This document shows, piece after piece, positions 32,452 to 42,638 of a DNA stretch of 48,769 nucleotides (its first letter is position 1; each line of letters begins with the position of its first letter). Source of the stretch: Bacillota bacterium (GTDB lineage: Bacteria > Bacillota > Desulfotomaculia > Desulfotomaculales > Ammonificaceae); assembly GCA_040755295.1 (NCBI GenBank), contig JBFMBK010000018.1:1-48769 (forward strand), written 5' to 3'. The notes under the pieces were generated by a model. It ran no database searches, had not been told where the DNA came from, and saw only the letters and a list, made by a program, of their open reading frames with translations. A program made the position numbers and the translations under genes.

Positions 32452-34249
32452 CATAATCGGCGTCCACCGTTTTGTCACCCGGCGGTTGATCCGTCTGCTG
32501 GCCCGCGTCGGCGCTTGAAGCCTGCCGATACATCTCCGCCGTCAGCGCGTGCAGCGGCTCGGTTAAAGCCTCAAGCTTTTGCTTGATGGCCTCTATATCA
32601 GTGCCGGAAAGCGCCTCTTTAAGTTCGCCGACCGCCTTTTCAAGCCGTTCGATCTTTTCCTTGTCGGCCTTGTCGCGGAAGTCCTTGATTACCTTCTCCG
32701 CCTGGTATACCATTGACTCTGCCTGATTTCTGGTATCGACTTCTTCCTTCCGTTTCCTGTCTTCCGCGGAGTGCTGCTCGGCGTCCCGTACCATCTGCTG
32801 GATATCTTCTTCCTTCAGCCTGGTGGAACCGGTGATGGTAATACTCTGCGCTTTTCCCGTGCCCATGTCTTTCGCCGAGACGTTAACGATACCGTTCACG
32901 TCTATATCGAAGGTCACTTCAATCTGGGGCACCCCGCGCGGCGCTGGTGGGATACCGTCCAGGTGGAATCTGCCGAGTGTCTTGTTGCCCGACGCCATCT
33001 GGCGCTCCCCTTGCAGCACATGAACCTCCACCGACGGCTGGTTGTCCGCCGCTGTGGTGAACACCTGGCTCTTCCGGGTCGGGATGGTGGTATTACGCTC
33101 GATGATCCTGGTGAATACCCCGCCCAGGGTCTCAATGCCCAGCGACAGCGGTGTCACGTCGAGAAGGACGATGTCCCGCACTTCGCCGCCGAGCACACCG
33201 CCCTGGATCGCGGCGCCGATCGCCACACACTCGTCCGGGTTGATCCCCTTGTGCGGCTCCTTTCCGAATAAACGGCGGACCGCCTCCTGGACTGAAGGCA
33301 TTCTGGTGGCGCCGCCGACCATCAAAACCTTGTTGATTTTCTCGGGACCAAAACCGGCGTCCTTCAGCGCCTGACGGGTCGGACCCATCGTTTTTTCCAC
33401 CAGATCGGCGGTCAGCTCGTCGAACTTAGCCCTTGTTATATTGATATCAAGGTGCTTGGGACCGGATGCGTCAGCGGTGATGAACGGCAGATTAATATTC
33501 GTTGAAGTAACCCCGGAAAGCTCCACCTTGGCCTTTTCCGCCGCTTCCGTAAGCCGCTGCAGCGCCATCCGGTCGGCGGCGAGGTTAATCCCGTAGTTTT
33601 TCTTGAACTCCGCAACCATGTAGTCCACCACACGCTGGTCGAAGTCGTCGCCGCCCAGCCGGTTGTTGCCGCTGGTGGCCTTAACCTCAAAAACCCCGTC
33701 ACCGATCTCAAGGATGGAAACGTCGAACGTGCCTCCACCCAGGTCGAAGACGAGGATAATCTGTGTTTCTTCTTTATCCAGGCCGTAAGCCAGCGCCGCC
33801 GCCGTGGGTTCGTTAATGATCCGCAGCACTTCCAGTCCCGCGATTCTCCCCGCGTCTTTGGTCGCCTGACGCTGCGCGTCATCGAAATACGCCGGTACGG
33901 TGATTACCGCCTGGGTTATTTTTTCTCCGAGGTAAGCCTCGGCATCCGACTTCATTTTCTGCAAAATAAATGCGGATATCTGCTGCGGGGTGTATTCCTT
34001 ATCATCAATCTTCACCTTGTGATTCGACCCCATATACCGCTTAATCGACGCGACGGTACGTTCCGTGTTTGCAACGGCCTGACGTTTTGCCACCTGTCCT
34101 ACCAGTAGTTCACCCGTTTTGGAAAACGCCGCCACAGACGGTGTCGTCCGTCCACCTTCAGCGTTCGGGATGATTACTGATTCTCCGGCTTCCATAATGG
34201 CCATACATGAGTTTGTCGTACCCAGATCGACACCGATGATTTTTCCCAT
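32441..34249 (-). CDS. dnaK: Chaperone protein DnaK (Hsp70)
   Basis: 602 aa, the usual Firmicute length (lacks the insertion of Gram-negative DnaK). ATPase motifs [31 protein letters not shown] and [14 protein letters not shown]; substrate-binding domain [15 protein letters not shown] and a C-terminal helical lid ending [13 protein letters not shown]. Works with DnaJ and GrpE in protein folding. GGAGG site before the ATG. Part of the hrcA-chaperonin-grpE-dnaK-dnaJ order. Confidence 0.98.
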   Translation of the reverse strand: MGKIIGVDLGTTNSCMAIMEAGESVIIPNAEGGRTTPSVAAFSKTGELLVGQVAKRQAVANTERTVASIKRYMGSNHKVKIDDKEYTPQQISAFILQKMKSDAEAYLGEKITQAVITVPAYFDDAQRQATKDAGRIAGLEVLRIINEPTAAALAYGLDKEETQIILVFDLGGGTFDVSILEIGDGVFEVKATSGNNRLGGDDFDQRVVDYMVAEFKKNYGINLAADRMALQRLTEAAEKAKVELSGVTSTNINLPFITADASGPKHLDINITRAKFDELTADLVEKTMGPTRQALKDAGFGPEKINKVLMVGGATRMPSVQEAVRRLFGKEPHKGINPDECVAIGAAIQGGVLGGEVRDIVLLDVTPLSLGIETLGGVFTRIIERNTTIPTRKSQVFTTAADNQPSVEVHVLQGERQMASGNKTLGRFHLDGIPPAPRGVPQIEVTFDIDVNGIVNVSAKDMGTGKAQSITITGSTRLKEEDIQQMVRDAEQHSAEDRKRKEEVDTRNQAESMVYQAEKVIKDFRDKADKEKIERLEKAVGELKEALSGTDIEAIKQKLEALTEPLHALTAEMYRQASSADAGQQTDQPPGDKTVDADYDVK

Positions 34250-34286
34250 CTTCCCGTCATCCTCCTACAATTAGTTTTCTTAATCA

Positions 34287-34402
34287 TTCAGTAAACCCCC
34301 ACGGAGCAAGGGCGATAAGCAGCTTTTAGTTGCAGCCTCGTTCCGCGATTCTTCCGTGTTTTAAAATTGACGGCAATCTGCAAGCATATGTGGTTTACTG
34401 AA
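34287..34402. repeat. 116-bp unit with perfect 11-bp inverted ends between grpE and dnaK
   Basis: TTCAGTAAACC (34287-34297) and GGTTTACTGAA (34392-34402). The interior includes GGGCGATAAGCAG, similar to the interspersed repeat core. It could be a small insertion or a long hairpin in the transcript. Confidence 0.55.
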
Positions 34403-34415
34403 CATTCACTTGGTT

Positions 34416-35000
34416 TTACCTGACCACCTTAACCAGTGCCGGTCTCAAAACCTTGCCGCGAAAGACATAACCCCGCCGGAATTCTTCCACAACGGTATTC
34501 TCGGGTCCCTCTCCGGCCTCTTCGAAGGCTACCGCCTCGTGTCGCGTTGGGTCGAACACGTCACCTACCGTGGGGATTACTTCCAGGCCCTCCCGGGTTA
34601 AAGTCTCACTAAGCCGGCGGTGAATCATCTCCAGGCCGGCTAAAAAATCCTCAATTTTATCCCCGGGGGATTTAAGCGCCCGTTCAAAATCGTCAAGGAC
34701 CGGCAGAAGCGCCGCCACCAACGCCTCTCCGGCGAGATGGAGAAACTCCTCCCGCTCTTTATTGACCCGCCGTCTGAGGTTTTCAAAATCAGCCCGGAGC
34801 CTCAGAAGCTGCTGGTAGTACTCCTGTGCCTTGTTTTCAGTCACCCCGAGAGCCCCTTCGAGTTCCTCGATCCGCTGCTCCGGGGAAACCGCCAGGGTCT
34901 TTGTAATGCCGTCGGCTTTTCTTTCCGGTTCGTCAGCCGCTATGGACAGGTCAGATTCGCCGTTATGTCTCTCCTGCCTACCTTTATCCTGCTCCGCCAT
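34416..35000 (-). CDS. grpE: Nucleotide exchange factor GrpE
   Basis: 194 aa from the ATG at 35000; a GTG at 35036 also has a weak AGGA site. Long N-terminal coiled coil (EELEGALGVTENKAQEYYQQ, LRADFENLRRRVNKEREEF) and the C-terminal beta domain (PTVGDVFDPTRHEAV, VVEEFRRGYVFRGKVLRPALV). It releases ADP from DnaK. It overlaps the 3' end of the chaperonin gene, so it is translated from the same message. Confidence 0.96.
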   Translation of the reverse strand: MAEQDKGRQERHNGESDLSIAADEPERKADGITKTLAVSPEQRIEELEGALGVTENKAQEYYQQLLRLRADFENLRRRVNKEREEFLHLAGEALVAALLPVLDDFERALKSPGDKIEDFLAGLEMIHRRLSETLTREGLEVIPTVGDVFDPTRHEAVAFEEAGEGPENTVVEEFRRGYVFRGKVLRPALVKVVR

Positions 35001-36561
35001 CTTTAACGGAATCCCTGCCTTCCTGTTTATCTTCACGCTTCCTTATGATCGTATCGATCCGTAAAATCGCCTCCGCTATCTCCCCCGCGGCTTTCAGGGC
35101 GTGTATCTTAACCGGCGTCGGATCCAATACTTCGTCCTTGATCATATCCTTGACCTCACCGGTGTCGCAGTCTATCCCCAGGGTGTTCTTCCGACGCGCC
35201 ACCTGTGCGGCAAAAACATCCCCTGCCTTCTCGAGGGGGTTAAAACCCGCGTTCGCAACAATCTGCGCCAGCGGACGCTTAAGCGCCTCTACCACGCAGT
35301 CTACGCCATACGCTGCCATTCCTTTGATGCGGCCCCGCATCTTTTCGACTTCACGCGCCACGGCCAGTTCAAGGGCGCCGCCCCCCGGAACCACACCACC
35401 CTTAACGGCCGCCTGCACCGCCGCCGCCGCGTCTTTGGCGATGCGCTCCCGCTCTCCGACCACTTCCGCGGTCGCGGCGCCGACGACTATCGTGGCCATG
35501 GGTTTGCCCCCGCCGGAATGGATCCAGACCTGTTCCAGTTTTTCGTTGTTGTTAACGGCCCCGGCGCTTCCGAGATACTTTTTAAGTTCCGAAACATCCC
35601 TGGCCAGACCGGTTCGTTTGATCATCCTGGCGCCGGTGTGCTCGGCCGCCCGCCGCAGTTCTTTCTGCAGCACGCGCTGTACCACCATCACATTGGCGTC
35701 GGTTAGTTTCTCTTCCGCAATATCCGAAACTCCGCGGTCGACCAGTACAAGCCCGACCCCCATGGCCTTTATTTTATCAATATTCAGTTTGAACTCTTCC
35801 TGCAAAGCCAGGAACCGGTTGAAACCGGATTCCGTTCCCAGCGCTTCCTCTTCTACCTCCTCGGGTTCCAGGGCGTCGTCTATCACCATAACCTTAACGC
35901 CCGTAAGATGCTCCGGCATCTGCCGGTTTATCCGCTCTTTGCCGATTATCACGCCGTCGAAAACCTGATTCTCGGCGCCTTCCTCGGCGACAACTATATC
36001 CGCGAGTTTAAACGCGGGCTTCATCAGTTCGTCCCGTCCTACAAGTCGGGCCGCGGTAACGACCAGGTCGGAAATGTCGGAATGTCCCCGCCCGGCGATA
36101 AGCGCCACCGAATTCAGCCGCAGGTCGTCAAGTCCGCTTAGGATGACGGACTGCTGCCGCATCGTTTCCACGGCCAGGTTTATTCCCTGCCGCATGCCCT
36201 CGATCACCTTTGCGACAGGCACTCCCTTAATCACCTGCTCCAGTCCGTTTCCGACCATAGAGCCCGCCATAACCGTGGTGGTGGTGGTGCCGTCGCCAAC
36301 TTCCTCCTCCTGGGCTTTGGCGATGTTAATAACCATCTTCGCCGCCGGGTGGGTGGCCTCCATATTGGTCAGAATGGTCACTCCGTCGTTGGTGATTACG
36401 ACCTCCCCAAATCGGTCGACCAGCATCGTATCGAGGCCCTTCGGCCCCAGGGTCCCTTCCACGGCGGAGGCTATTGCCCTAACGGCGTTAGTGTTGGAGA
36501 TGAGCGCTGCAAGGCGCTCATTAATTTCGGAACCGTTTGTAGACTGTTGTTTTAAGCTCAC
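34984..36561 (-). CDS. Archaeal-like group III chaperonin (thermosome/CCT-like) in a bacterium
   Basis: 525 aa. Not GroEL: it has group II motifs GTLGPKGLDTMLVDRFG (about 38-54), ITNDGVTILTNMEATHPAA, EEVGDGTTTTTVMAGSM, VVPGGGALELAVAREVEKM and NAGFNPLEKAGDV. Group II/III chaperonins have a built-in lid and need no GroES. Bacterial homologues (Carboxydothermus type) were described as group III chaperonins, in the dnaK operon, as here. It is between hrcA and grpE, with its 3' end overlapping grpE, so heat-shock control by HrcA is likely. C-terminal tail is charged (IIRKREDKQEGRDSVKDG), without a GGM repeat. Confidence 0.93.
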   Translation of the reverse strand: MSLKQQSTNGSEINERLAALISNTNAVRAIASAVEGTLGPKGLDTMLVDRFGEVVITNDGVTILTNMEATHPAAKMVINIAKAQEEEVGDGTTTTTVMAGSMVGNGLEQVIKGVPVAKVIEGMRQGINLAVETMRQQSVILSGLDDLRLNSVALIAGRGHSDISDLVVTAARLVGRDELMKPAFKLADIVVAEEGAENQVFDGVIIGKERINRQMPEHLTGVKVMVIDDALEPEEVEEEALGTESGFNRFLALQEEFKLNIDKIKAMGVGLVLVDRGVSDIAEEKLTDANVMVVQRVLQKELRRAAEHTGARMIKRTGLARDVSELKKYLGSAGAVNNNEKLEQVWIHSGGGKPMATIVVGAATAEVVGERERIAKDAAAAVQAAVKGGVVPGGGALELAVAREVEKMRGRIKGMAAYGVDCVVEALKRPLAQIVANAGFNPLEKAGDVFAAQVARRKNTLGIDCDTGEVKDMIKDEVLDPTPVKIHALKAAGEIAEAILRIDTIIRKREDKQEGRDSVKDGGAG

Positions 36562-36574
36562 TGGGACGTTTCCT

Positions 36575-36612
36575 CCTGCATACCTTCTACCTTCTTACTA
36601 CTCATTCCCTAC
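36575..36612. repeat. Short 7-bp-period tract between hrcA and the chaperonin gene
   Basis: Heptamers TGCATAC CTTCTAC CTTCTTA CTACTCA TTCCCTA CCTGCCG. It includes the hrcA stop codon (36609-36611). Confidence 0.55.
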
Positions 36613-37637
36613 CTGCCGAAGATTTTATCCAGTTCCTCGGAAAGATTCTCAGCCGCGTAACGCAGCAATCCCACCACCCGCGCGTAGCGCATCCTGGTAG
36701 GGCCCAGGACCGCCAGCACACCGCCGATCCTCCCGCCTATCTGGTAGTCCGTAGTCACCAAACTTAACTCGCTTATATCCTCGCGGTTAAACTCGCGGCC
36801 AATACGGATGTCGATTCCTTTTCGACTGCTTCCGGCCGTTAAAAGACCGCACAAGAATTCGTCCTGCTCCAGCAGCCCCATCAGCGTCCTGAGGCGTTCC
36901 ACATTCTTGAACTCCGGCTGGTTGAGGATGCTGTGAATCCCACCGCGGTAAACATAATCCTCCTTGGTGGTAAGACTCTCATGAATGAACTCGAATGCCA
37001 GATCAAGCACATCCCTGTACCGCGATAGTTCCGCATAGATCTCCTTGAGGATCGTGAATTTAATATCTTTAACCGTGAGACCTTTAAGGTTCGCGTTAAT
37101 AACCCCGGAAATACTCTCTAAATCGTACGACGTAATCCCGTCAGGGACCGGTATCACCCGGTGCAAAACCTCGCCCGACGCTAAAACCACCAGAACCATA
37201 GTCTGACCGGGTCCAAAATGCACGAGTTGAACATGCCGGTATACACCCTTTCCGCAGGGTGATACTGCAAGTGCGGCGCAACTGGTCAACTGCGCTATTA
37301 TGGATCCGGTCTGTTTTATTACCGTAGCGATCTCCTGTGCCTTTGTCTGGATATGCGCCGTTACAAGCTCTTTCTCCTCACCGCACGGCTCCTCCGGTTG
37401 CATCAGGTTATCGACGTAATACCGGTATCCCCGTTCCGAAGGTATTCGTCCGGCAGAAGTGTGAGGCTGCTCAAGGTACCCCATTTCTTCTAGGTCGGCC
37501 ATTTCATTCCTGATCGTGGCAGGGCTTAAACCCAGACCGTGCTTTCTGGCGATCGTCCTTGACCCGACCGGCTCCGCCGCATCGATAAAATCTTCTATTA
37601 ACGCCGCAAGGATGCGCTCCTGTCTATTATTAAGCAT
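36609..37637 (-). CDS. hrcA: Heat-inducible transcription repressor HrcA
   Basis: 342 aa from the ATG at 37637 (AAAGGGTG site); GTG at 37646 is also possible. N-terminal winged helix: NRQERILAALIEDFIDAAEP, VGSRTIARKHGLGLSPATIR, NEMADLEEMGYLEQPHTSAG; C-terminal GAF-like dimer domain. It binds CIRCE, which is 16 bp upstream of its own start. In this family GroEL normally helps HrcA to fold; no GroEL is in the window. Confidence 0.96.
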   Translation of the reverse strand: MLNNRQERILAALIEDFIDAAEPVGSRTIARKHGLGLSPATIRNEMADLEEMGYLEQPHTSAGRIPSERGYRYYVDNLMQPEEPCGEEKELVTAHIQTKAQEIATVIKQTGSIIAQLTSCAALAVSPCGKGVYRHVQLVHFGPGQTMVLVVLASGEVLHRVIPVPDGITSYDLESISGVINANLKGLTVKDIKFTILKEIYAELSRYRDVLDLAFEFIHESLTTKEDYVYRGGIHSILNQPEFKNVERLRTLMGLLEQDEFLCGLLTAGSSRKGIDIRIGREFNREDISELSLVTTDYQIGGRIGGVLAVLGPTRMRYARVVGLLRYAAENLSEELDKIFGR

Positions 37638-37652
37638 AGACCTCACCCTTTA

Positions 37653-37679
37653 TTAGCACTCTCATCTATCGAGTGCTAA
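37653..37679. promoter_or_regulatory. CIRCE operator (HrcA binding site)
   Basis: TTAGCACTC-N9-GAGTGCTAA, a perfect match to the CIRCE consensus, upstream of hrcA. Confidence 0.97.
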
Positions 37680-37691
37680 AGCTTTAATATA

Positions 37692-37720
37692 AAATTAACA
37701 GTTAGATCTCGCGTTGTCAA
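37692..37720 (-). promoter_or_regulatory. Promoter of the hrcA-chaperonin-grpE-dnaK operon
   Basis: Minus-strand TTGACA (37715-37720), 17-nt gap, TAATTT (37692-37697), followed by CIRCE. Confidence 0.65.
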
Positions 37721-37766
37721 GTCTCATTCTCCAGAATATGTCACACTCGGGCGTCACAACACTCTT

Positions 37767-38903
37767 CTAAACGAATGCCGCAAAAACCACGTTTGCGACA
37801 GGCAGCGCCTCCCTGGTCAAGCGCAGGGAGTCGCCCTCCCGGCGTAAAAGGCCCTGGGTGAAAAGCTTCTCTATTACCGGACCGTAGACCTTCTCAGGCC
37901 CGCGGCCGAAACGTTCCTTAAAACGCGCGCATGACACGCCTGCAATCTCCCGCAGTCCCAAAAACATGGCTTCCGACATCTCTTCCTTCACGGACAGGCG
38001 GGTTTCTCCGGTTGCAGGCAGCCCGTTACGGTCTAGAATCTCACAGTATTTTTTAAGATCTTCGACATTCGACCAGCGGGTACCGTTTATACAGGAATGA
38101 GCCGCCGGGCCGAACCCCAGGTACGGTTCACCCTCCCAGTAAAGCCTGTTATGACGGGATGACCGGTCGGAAAGGGCAAAGTTCGAAATCTCGTAATGCT
38201 CGTAACCCCTGGCGCATAAAAGGTCGATGGCCGTAAAATACATTTTTCGCTCGTCTTCTTCGGGGCATGGACTTACCGTACCCGCCGCCACCTCCCGGCC
38301 GAGCGGGGTTTTATGATGGATCTCCAGGCCGTACGCAGAGATGTGCTCCGGACTTAGCGCCGTTGCTTCTTCGAGGCTTTTCTCCCAAATGCGAATACTT
38401 TGACCGGGAATTCCGAATATAAGATCGAGATTAATATTATCGAAACCGGCAGCGCGGCCGGCTTCCACCGTCTTCGCCACGTCTTCGGGCGTGTGACGCC
38501 TGCCTAGGAACCGCAGCAACTCTTGCTCGCCGGTCTGCATACCGATACTCAAGCGGTTCACTCCCTCGCCGCGGAGCAGTTCGAGCAAATCTCCCCCTGC
38601 AGTCCCCGGGTTTGCTTCCACCGTTATTTCGGCTTGCGGCAGAACCATAAAATTACGCCGGATAACGGCGAGGATGCCGCATAAAACCGTTCCCGGAAGA
38701 CAGGTGGGCGTTCCGCCCCCGAAGTAGATGCTGCCGACAACGTTGTGCGACCGAAATTCTTTACTACGCAGGATTATTTCCTGTTCCACCGCGGCGGCGT
38801 AACGTTCCGCCGCTTCTTCGGTATAAATGTACGAGATAAAATCACAGTAAGAACACTTCGAAAGGCAAAACGGTACGTGGATATAAAGACCCGCCGCCCT
38901 CAC
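37767..38903 (-). CDS. hemW: Radical SAM heme chaperone HemW (HemN-like)
   Basis: 378 aa from a GTG that overlaps the lepA stop as GTGA; the frame extends upstream but inside lepA. It starts [21 protein letters not shown] with radical-SAM cysteines 13, 17 and 20 (C-x3-C-x2-C), then YFGGGTPT and [11 protein letters not shown]. HemW-type proteins carry heme for delivery rather than decarboxylate coproporphyrinogen. Coupled with lepA as in Bacillus. Confidence 0.93.
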   Translation of the reverse strand: MRAAGLYIHVPFCLSKCSYCDFISYIYTEEAAERYAAAVEQEIILRSKEFRSHNVVGSIYFGGGTPTCLPGTVLCGILAVIRRNFMVLPQAEITVEANPGTAGGDLLELLRGEGVNRLSIGMQTGEQELLRFLGRRHTPEDVAKTVEAGRAAGFDNINLDLIFGIPGQSIRIWEKSLEEATALSPEHISAYGLEIHHKTPLGREVAAGTVSPCPEEDERKMYFTAIDLLCARGYEHYEISNFALSDRSSRHNRLYWEGEPYLGFGPAAHSCINGTRWSNVEDLKKYCEILDRNGLPATGETRLSVKEEMSEAMFLGLREIAGVSCARFKERFGRGPEKVYGPVIEKLFTQGLLRREGDSLRLTREALPVANVVFAAFV

Positions 38904-40702
38904 TGGTCGTCGACCCGCAGTACCGCCAGGAAGGCCTCCTGCGGTATCTCGATATTGCCGACCTGTTTCATGCGTTTCTTGCCTTCCTTTTGTTTTTCGA
39001 GGAGCTTCCGCTTCCGTGTGATGTCGCCGCCGTAACATTTCGCCAGAACGTCTTTTCTCAAAGCCCTGATGGTTTCCCTGGCGATAACCCTGCTGCCTAT
39101 CGCGGCCTGGATGGGGATCTCAAAAAGGTGTCTTGGGATAAGCCCCCGGAGGCGCTCAACCAGTTGTCGCCCGAGGTAATAAGCCCGGTCCTTATGAACG
39201 ATCGAGGAAAGGGCGTCCACCAGTTCACCGCCGACGAAGATATCAAGCCTGACCACTTCGGACTCGCGGAAACAGTAAAACTCGTAATCGAAGGAGGCGT
39301 ACCCGCGGCTGACGGATTTCAGACGATCAAAGAAATCGTAAATAATTTCCGCCAGTGGAAGTTCATATGTAAGGATAACCCGGTTTTCGCTGACGTACTC
39401 CATGTTCTTGAAGGCGCCGCGACGCTCGTTACAAAGTTCCATCACCGGGCCGATATACTCTTTGGGAAGCATGGTGGTCGCCTTAACCACCGGTTCTTCG
39501 ATACAGGTTATCTCGCCGGTGGGCGGCAGTTTGGCCGGGTTTTCCACCTCCACCACGGCGCCGTCCACTCTTATCACCCGGTATACTACGTTAGGCGCCG
39601 TGGTTATAAGGTTTAACCCGTATTCACGTTCAAGACGTTCCTGCACCACTTCCATGTGCAGCAGTCCCAGAAAGCCGCATCGGAAACCAAACGCCAGGGC
39701 GGCTGAAGTCTCGGGTTCGTATTGGAAGGCCGCATCGTTAAGGCGCAGTTTGTCAAGCGCGTCCCGCAGCCGTCCGAAATCCGCCGTTTCTACCGGGTAA
39801 AGCCCGCAAAAGACCATCGGTTGAACGGGTCTGTATCCGGGGAGGGCCTTTGCCGCCGGATTCCTTGCCTCCGTAACCGTATCCCCGACCCGGCAGTCCT
39901 GAACATTTTTAATCTGTCCGACAATAAAGCCCACCTCGCCGGTTTCCAGTATTTTTACCGGGGTAAGCTGCGGCTTGAATATCCCCACCTCGGATATCTC
40001 GTATTCCTTTCCCGTGGCCATCATCCGGACGATCATCCCGGGCCGAACAGCCCCGTCAACCGCACGGATGTATGCGATTACGCCCTTGTAGGAATCGTAG
40101 TGCGAATCGAAGATCAGCGCCCTTAAAGGTCCTGCCGGTTCTCCGCCGGGAGGCGGTATGTCGCTGACGATCCGTTCCAAAACGTTTTCGATCCCGGTAC
40201 CCAGTTTTGCCGACACTATTACCGCTTCATCGCCCGAAATCCCGAGCGCCGTTTCAATCTCCCTGCGCACCAACTCCGGATCGGCGCTCGGCAAATCCAC
40301 CTTATTAATCACCGGTATTATCGCCAGGTCGTGGTCCAGCGCCAGGTAAGTATTTGCCAGAGTCTGCGCCTCTATTCCCTGAGCTGCGTCGATAACAAGA
40401 AGAACCCCCTCACACGCCGCCAGGCTGCGGGAAACCTCATAGGAAAAGTCCACATGCCCCGGAGTGTCGATGAGGTTAAGCTGGTACTCCTCGCCGTCCT
40501 TTGCCTTGTAGGGAATGCGCACCGCCTGCGCCTTTATGGTTATTCCCCGCTCGCGTTCTATATCCATGCGGTCTAGCACCTGCTCGGTCATTTCCCTCGG
40601 TTGGATCGCCCCTGTATACTCCAGCAGCCGGTCAGCCAGAGTTGACTTTCCGTGGTCTATGTGGGCGATGATACAAAAATTGCGGATTCTTTTCTGGATC
40701 AC
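38900..40702 (-). CDS. lepA: Elongation factor 4 (LepA)
   Basis: 600 aa, standard length. GTPase motifs: [48 protein letters not shown]. The C-terminal LepA domain ends [20 protein letters not shown]. It back-translocates or rescues stalled ribosomes. GTG start with GGGGGA 6 bases upstream. Confidence 0.98.
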   Translation of the reverse strand: MIQKRIRNFCIIAHIDHGKSTLADRLLEYTGAIQPREMTEQVLDRMDIERERGITIKAQAVRIPYKAKDGEEYQLNLIDTPGHVDFSYEVSRSLAACEGVLLVIDAAQGIEAQTLANTYLALDHDLAIIPVINKVDLPSADPELVRREIETALGISGDEAVIVSAKLGTGIENVLERIVSDIPPPGGEPAGPLRALIFDSHYDSYKGVIAYIRAVDGAVRPGMIVRMMATGKEYEISEVGIFKPQLTPVKILETGEVGFIVGQIKNVQDCRVGDTVTEARNPAAKALPGYRPVQPMVFCGLYPVETADFGRLRDALDKLRLNDAAFQYEPETSAALAFGFRCGFLGLLHMEVVQERLEREYGLNLITTAPNVVYRVIRVDGAVVEVENPAKLPPTGEITCIEEPVVKATTMLPKEYIGPVMELCNERRGAFKNMEYVSENRVILTYELPLAEIIYDFFDRLKSVSRGYASFDYEFYCFRESEVVRLDIFVGGELVDALSSIVHKDRAYYLGRQLVERLRGLIPRHLFEIPIQAAIGSRVIARETIRALRKDVLAKCYGGDITRKRKLLEKQKEGKKRMKQVGNIEIPQEAFLAVLRVDDQ

Positions 40703-40773
40703 GTGCCGTCCCCCATTTTGAACTCAAAAAGGGATCACTCAGCATCAGCCTCTGTTTTCCCCAATGTTCCTAA

Positions 40774-40779
40774 ATTATA
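40774..40779 (-). promoter_or_regulatory. Possible lepA -10 box
   Basis: Perfect TATAAT on the minus strand, about 72 bp before the GTG. The -35 region is weak. Confidence 0.4.
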
Positions 40780-40950
40780 TCATATTTCACATGAACCCAG
40801 GCGATTGTTGCGACACACATTAATCATATAGCAAAAACCTACGTCTCAGCCGTCCGGGGTCGACAATTTCACGAAGACCGTGAAAAAGCCCGGCCTTCTC
40901 TCCCCCCCGGACAGCTGTTTAAGCGCCTGGCGAAGTCGGAGACAGGGTTT

Positions 40951-41241
40951 TTATCGTTCCGCGCCGCTTTCGAGCGGTCCGATCCCTAGGATATCCCCGT
41001 AACGCCCTAACCATATAGCCGCCTCATTCCCGGCATCATCCGGGAGTACGGGAACCTTGAATTCGAAAGATGCATTCAGGAGCTTTACGCGACAGGAATG
41101 CCCGGGCAAACAGGCGAGGGAAACCGCCTGTATCTCTCTGCCCGGACCAAGGGTATGATTAAGCACCGTCAGGCAATGGGTCACGCCCACGGCAACGATG
41201 CATAACCAGGTCATCAGAATAACGGTATATCTTGCGACCAT
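40951..41241 (-). CDS. Small secreted or membrane-anchored unknown protein
   Basis: 96 aa. One N-terminal hydrophobic helix (YTVILMTWLCIVAVGVTHCL, about 5-24), then a soluble 70-residue part with two more cysteines (ACLPGHSC) and LNASFEFKVPVLPDD. GGAGG site 7 bases upstream. It sits between spoIIP and lepA; perhaps co-transcribed with spoIIP. Family not recognised. Confidence 0.7.
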   Translation of the reverse strand: MVARYTVILMTWLCIVAVGVTHCLTVLNHTLGPGREIQAVSLACLPGHSCRVKLLNASFEFKVPVLPDDAGNEAAIWLGRYGDILGIGPLESGAER

Positions 41242-41262
41242 TTTAAACCTCCGGAACTATTA

Positions 41263-42222
41263 TTATCCCGGAGGGCCGGAATTATCCTTTTTATGGTCGT
41301 TATCCTCCAGCACTACATCCGCCAGAACATTTGCCAGCAGCGCCGCCGCCGCTTCCGCTTCCTCCAAGGTGTTGTTCACCCCGCCTATCTCAAGCACAAG
41401 CAGCCTGGGACTCAGAAACTGGTTATAACGTCCTTCCTTGACCCTTACCCCGCGGCACAAACCCGGATAAAACGCATCCGCGCGTTCCGCAATCCGTTTT
41501 GCAAAAGCGAGGTTTTGCCGCCATCCGGGAAAGGGCTGCCGCGCGTCCGAGCCTACGACGATCAACACCTGCGCCACACGACTGCCTCCCACGTCCACGG
41601 TGGCCATACTCCTGGGAAGCTTCGAATCACGGTGAACATCGAAAAAGGCATCAATCTGAGGGTTATCGTAGAGCATCGCTCTTACGGTTTTTTCCGACTC
41701 CAGATAAGAGGTGGCATAAGAAGCATCGTGTATCATGTCCGAACATAGAACTGACACACCCCGCTCCCGCAGGCCGTTTCCAAGCGCTGCCGCCGCCTTG
41801 AACACCCCGCCCCTCCCTTTTACCCTTTCGACTCCGTCGGTCAAGGCGTATGTCTCCGCGGTGTGCGTATTATAAATCGCCACCAGCGGTGGAGGCGCCG
41901 ACGGTGCAGCTTCTCTGACTTCCGGAAGGGCAGGGGGCAAAGACGATACCGCAGGCACAGCAAGAGGCGCGCTCACAACAGGCAGCGCGGAACGGATGAG
42001 ACCTTTTTTTGTCAGCTCGACCTGTGACGCGAACCTGCCCGCGCCGGCCAGGAGCAACGAGGCGCCGGTCGGTTTTTTATCGGGCTGCGGCATCAGGCAG
42101 GATTCCATTATTTTTCTCGGGCCGGCGATGCGTAATATCATATCCGCCCCCTTGGCCCAGGACAACGAACAAATCCAGAGCACAAAAAACAAGACCATGG
42201 TTGCTAAAATCCGGCGCGACAT
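41263..42222 (-). CDS. spoIIP: Stage II sporulation protein P (SpoIIP)
   Basis: 319 aa from the ATG at 42222. N-terminal anchor helix (RILATMVLFFVLWICSLSW). C-terminal amidase/endopeptidase domain: VAIYNTHTAETYAL with metal His, DASYATSYLESEKTVRAML, FDVHRDSK with His and Glu/Asp ligands, VDVGGSRVAQVLIVVG, VLEIGGVNNTLEEA. It degrades septal peptidoglycan in engulfment with SpoIID and SpoIIM. Shows that the host can probably sporulate. The upstream extension to 42321 is in a repeat. Confidence 0.94.
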   Translation of the reverse strand: MSRRILATMVLFFVLWICSLSWAKGADMILRIAGPRKIMESCLMPQPDKKPTGASLLLAGAGRFASQVELTKKGLIRSALPVVSAPLAVPAVSSLPPALPEVREAAPSAPPPLVAIYNTHTAETYALTDGVERVKGRGGVFKAAAALGNGLRERGVSVLCSDMIHDASYATSYLESEKTVRAMLYDNPQIDAFFDVHRDSKLPRSMATVDVGGSRVAQVLIVVGSDARQPFPGWRQNLAFAKRIAERADAFYPGLCRGVRVKEGRYNQFLSPRLLVLEIGGVNNTLEEAEAAAALLANVLADVVLEDNDHKKDNSGPPG

Positions 42223-42290
42223 AGACAGGCCCCCCCGCGTTATACTTATGCCGTCGGGAGTGGGACAAGACCTCCAATGAAATAGTGCTG

Positions 42291-42411
42291 CTTTCGGTGG
42301 GCGCGACGATAAGCAACGCATTGCGCATTTCTTCTCGCCGCGTTCCGTATATGTTACAATACTGCTTCTAAATTCAAAGCTTACGGGTCCATATTTTCAT
42401 GCTTCGTGGTG
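42291..42411 (+). repeat. Interspersed repeat copy E (short)
   Basis: CTTTCGGTGGGCGCGACGAT AAGCAACGCATTGCGC joins directly to CACTTCTCG-type right core CTTCTCGCCGCGTTCCGTAT, GTTACAATACTGC and CTTACGGGTCCATATTTTCA; the interior is deleted. Confidence 0.8.
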
Positions 42412-42442
42412 CCGCCACGGCAGCATGTGAAACTCCCTCAAA

Positions 42443-42550
42443 AATAAGCGTTCTTTCCGCTGGGCGCGACTACGCGACGATAAGCTCCGTATCACGCTAC
42501 GTTCGCGAGCTGCCATTCCGCTCATTTTTCATTCTTCTGATGGAGCAGCC
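42443..42550 (+). repeat. Second repeat type, copy 1 (left side of SLH gene)
   Basis: AATAAGCGTTCTTTCCGC, then GATAAGCTCCGTATCACG, GCGAGCTGCCATT and TTCTTCTGATGGAGC. A matching copy in inverse orientation is at 44752-44851. Confidence 0.65.
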
Positions 42551-42574
42551 TTCGGCCCCGTGATTAACTCCAAT

Positions 42575-42606
42575 GAAAAAAGAACGCTCCCTGAAGGAGC
42601 GCTCTC
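42575..42606 (-). terminator. Rho-independent terminator of the SLH gene
   Basis: Minus-strand GAGCGCTCC-TTCA-GGGAGCGTTC followed by TTTTTT. Confidence 0.85.
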
Positions 42607-42638
42607 GTCTTTCGCTTCATTAAAGCCTTAACTCTGTT

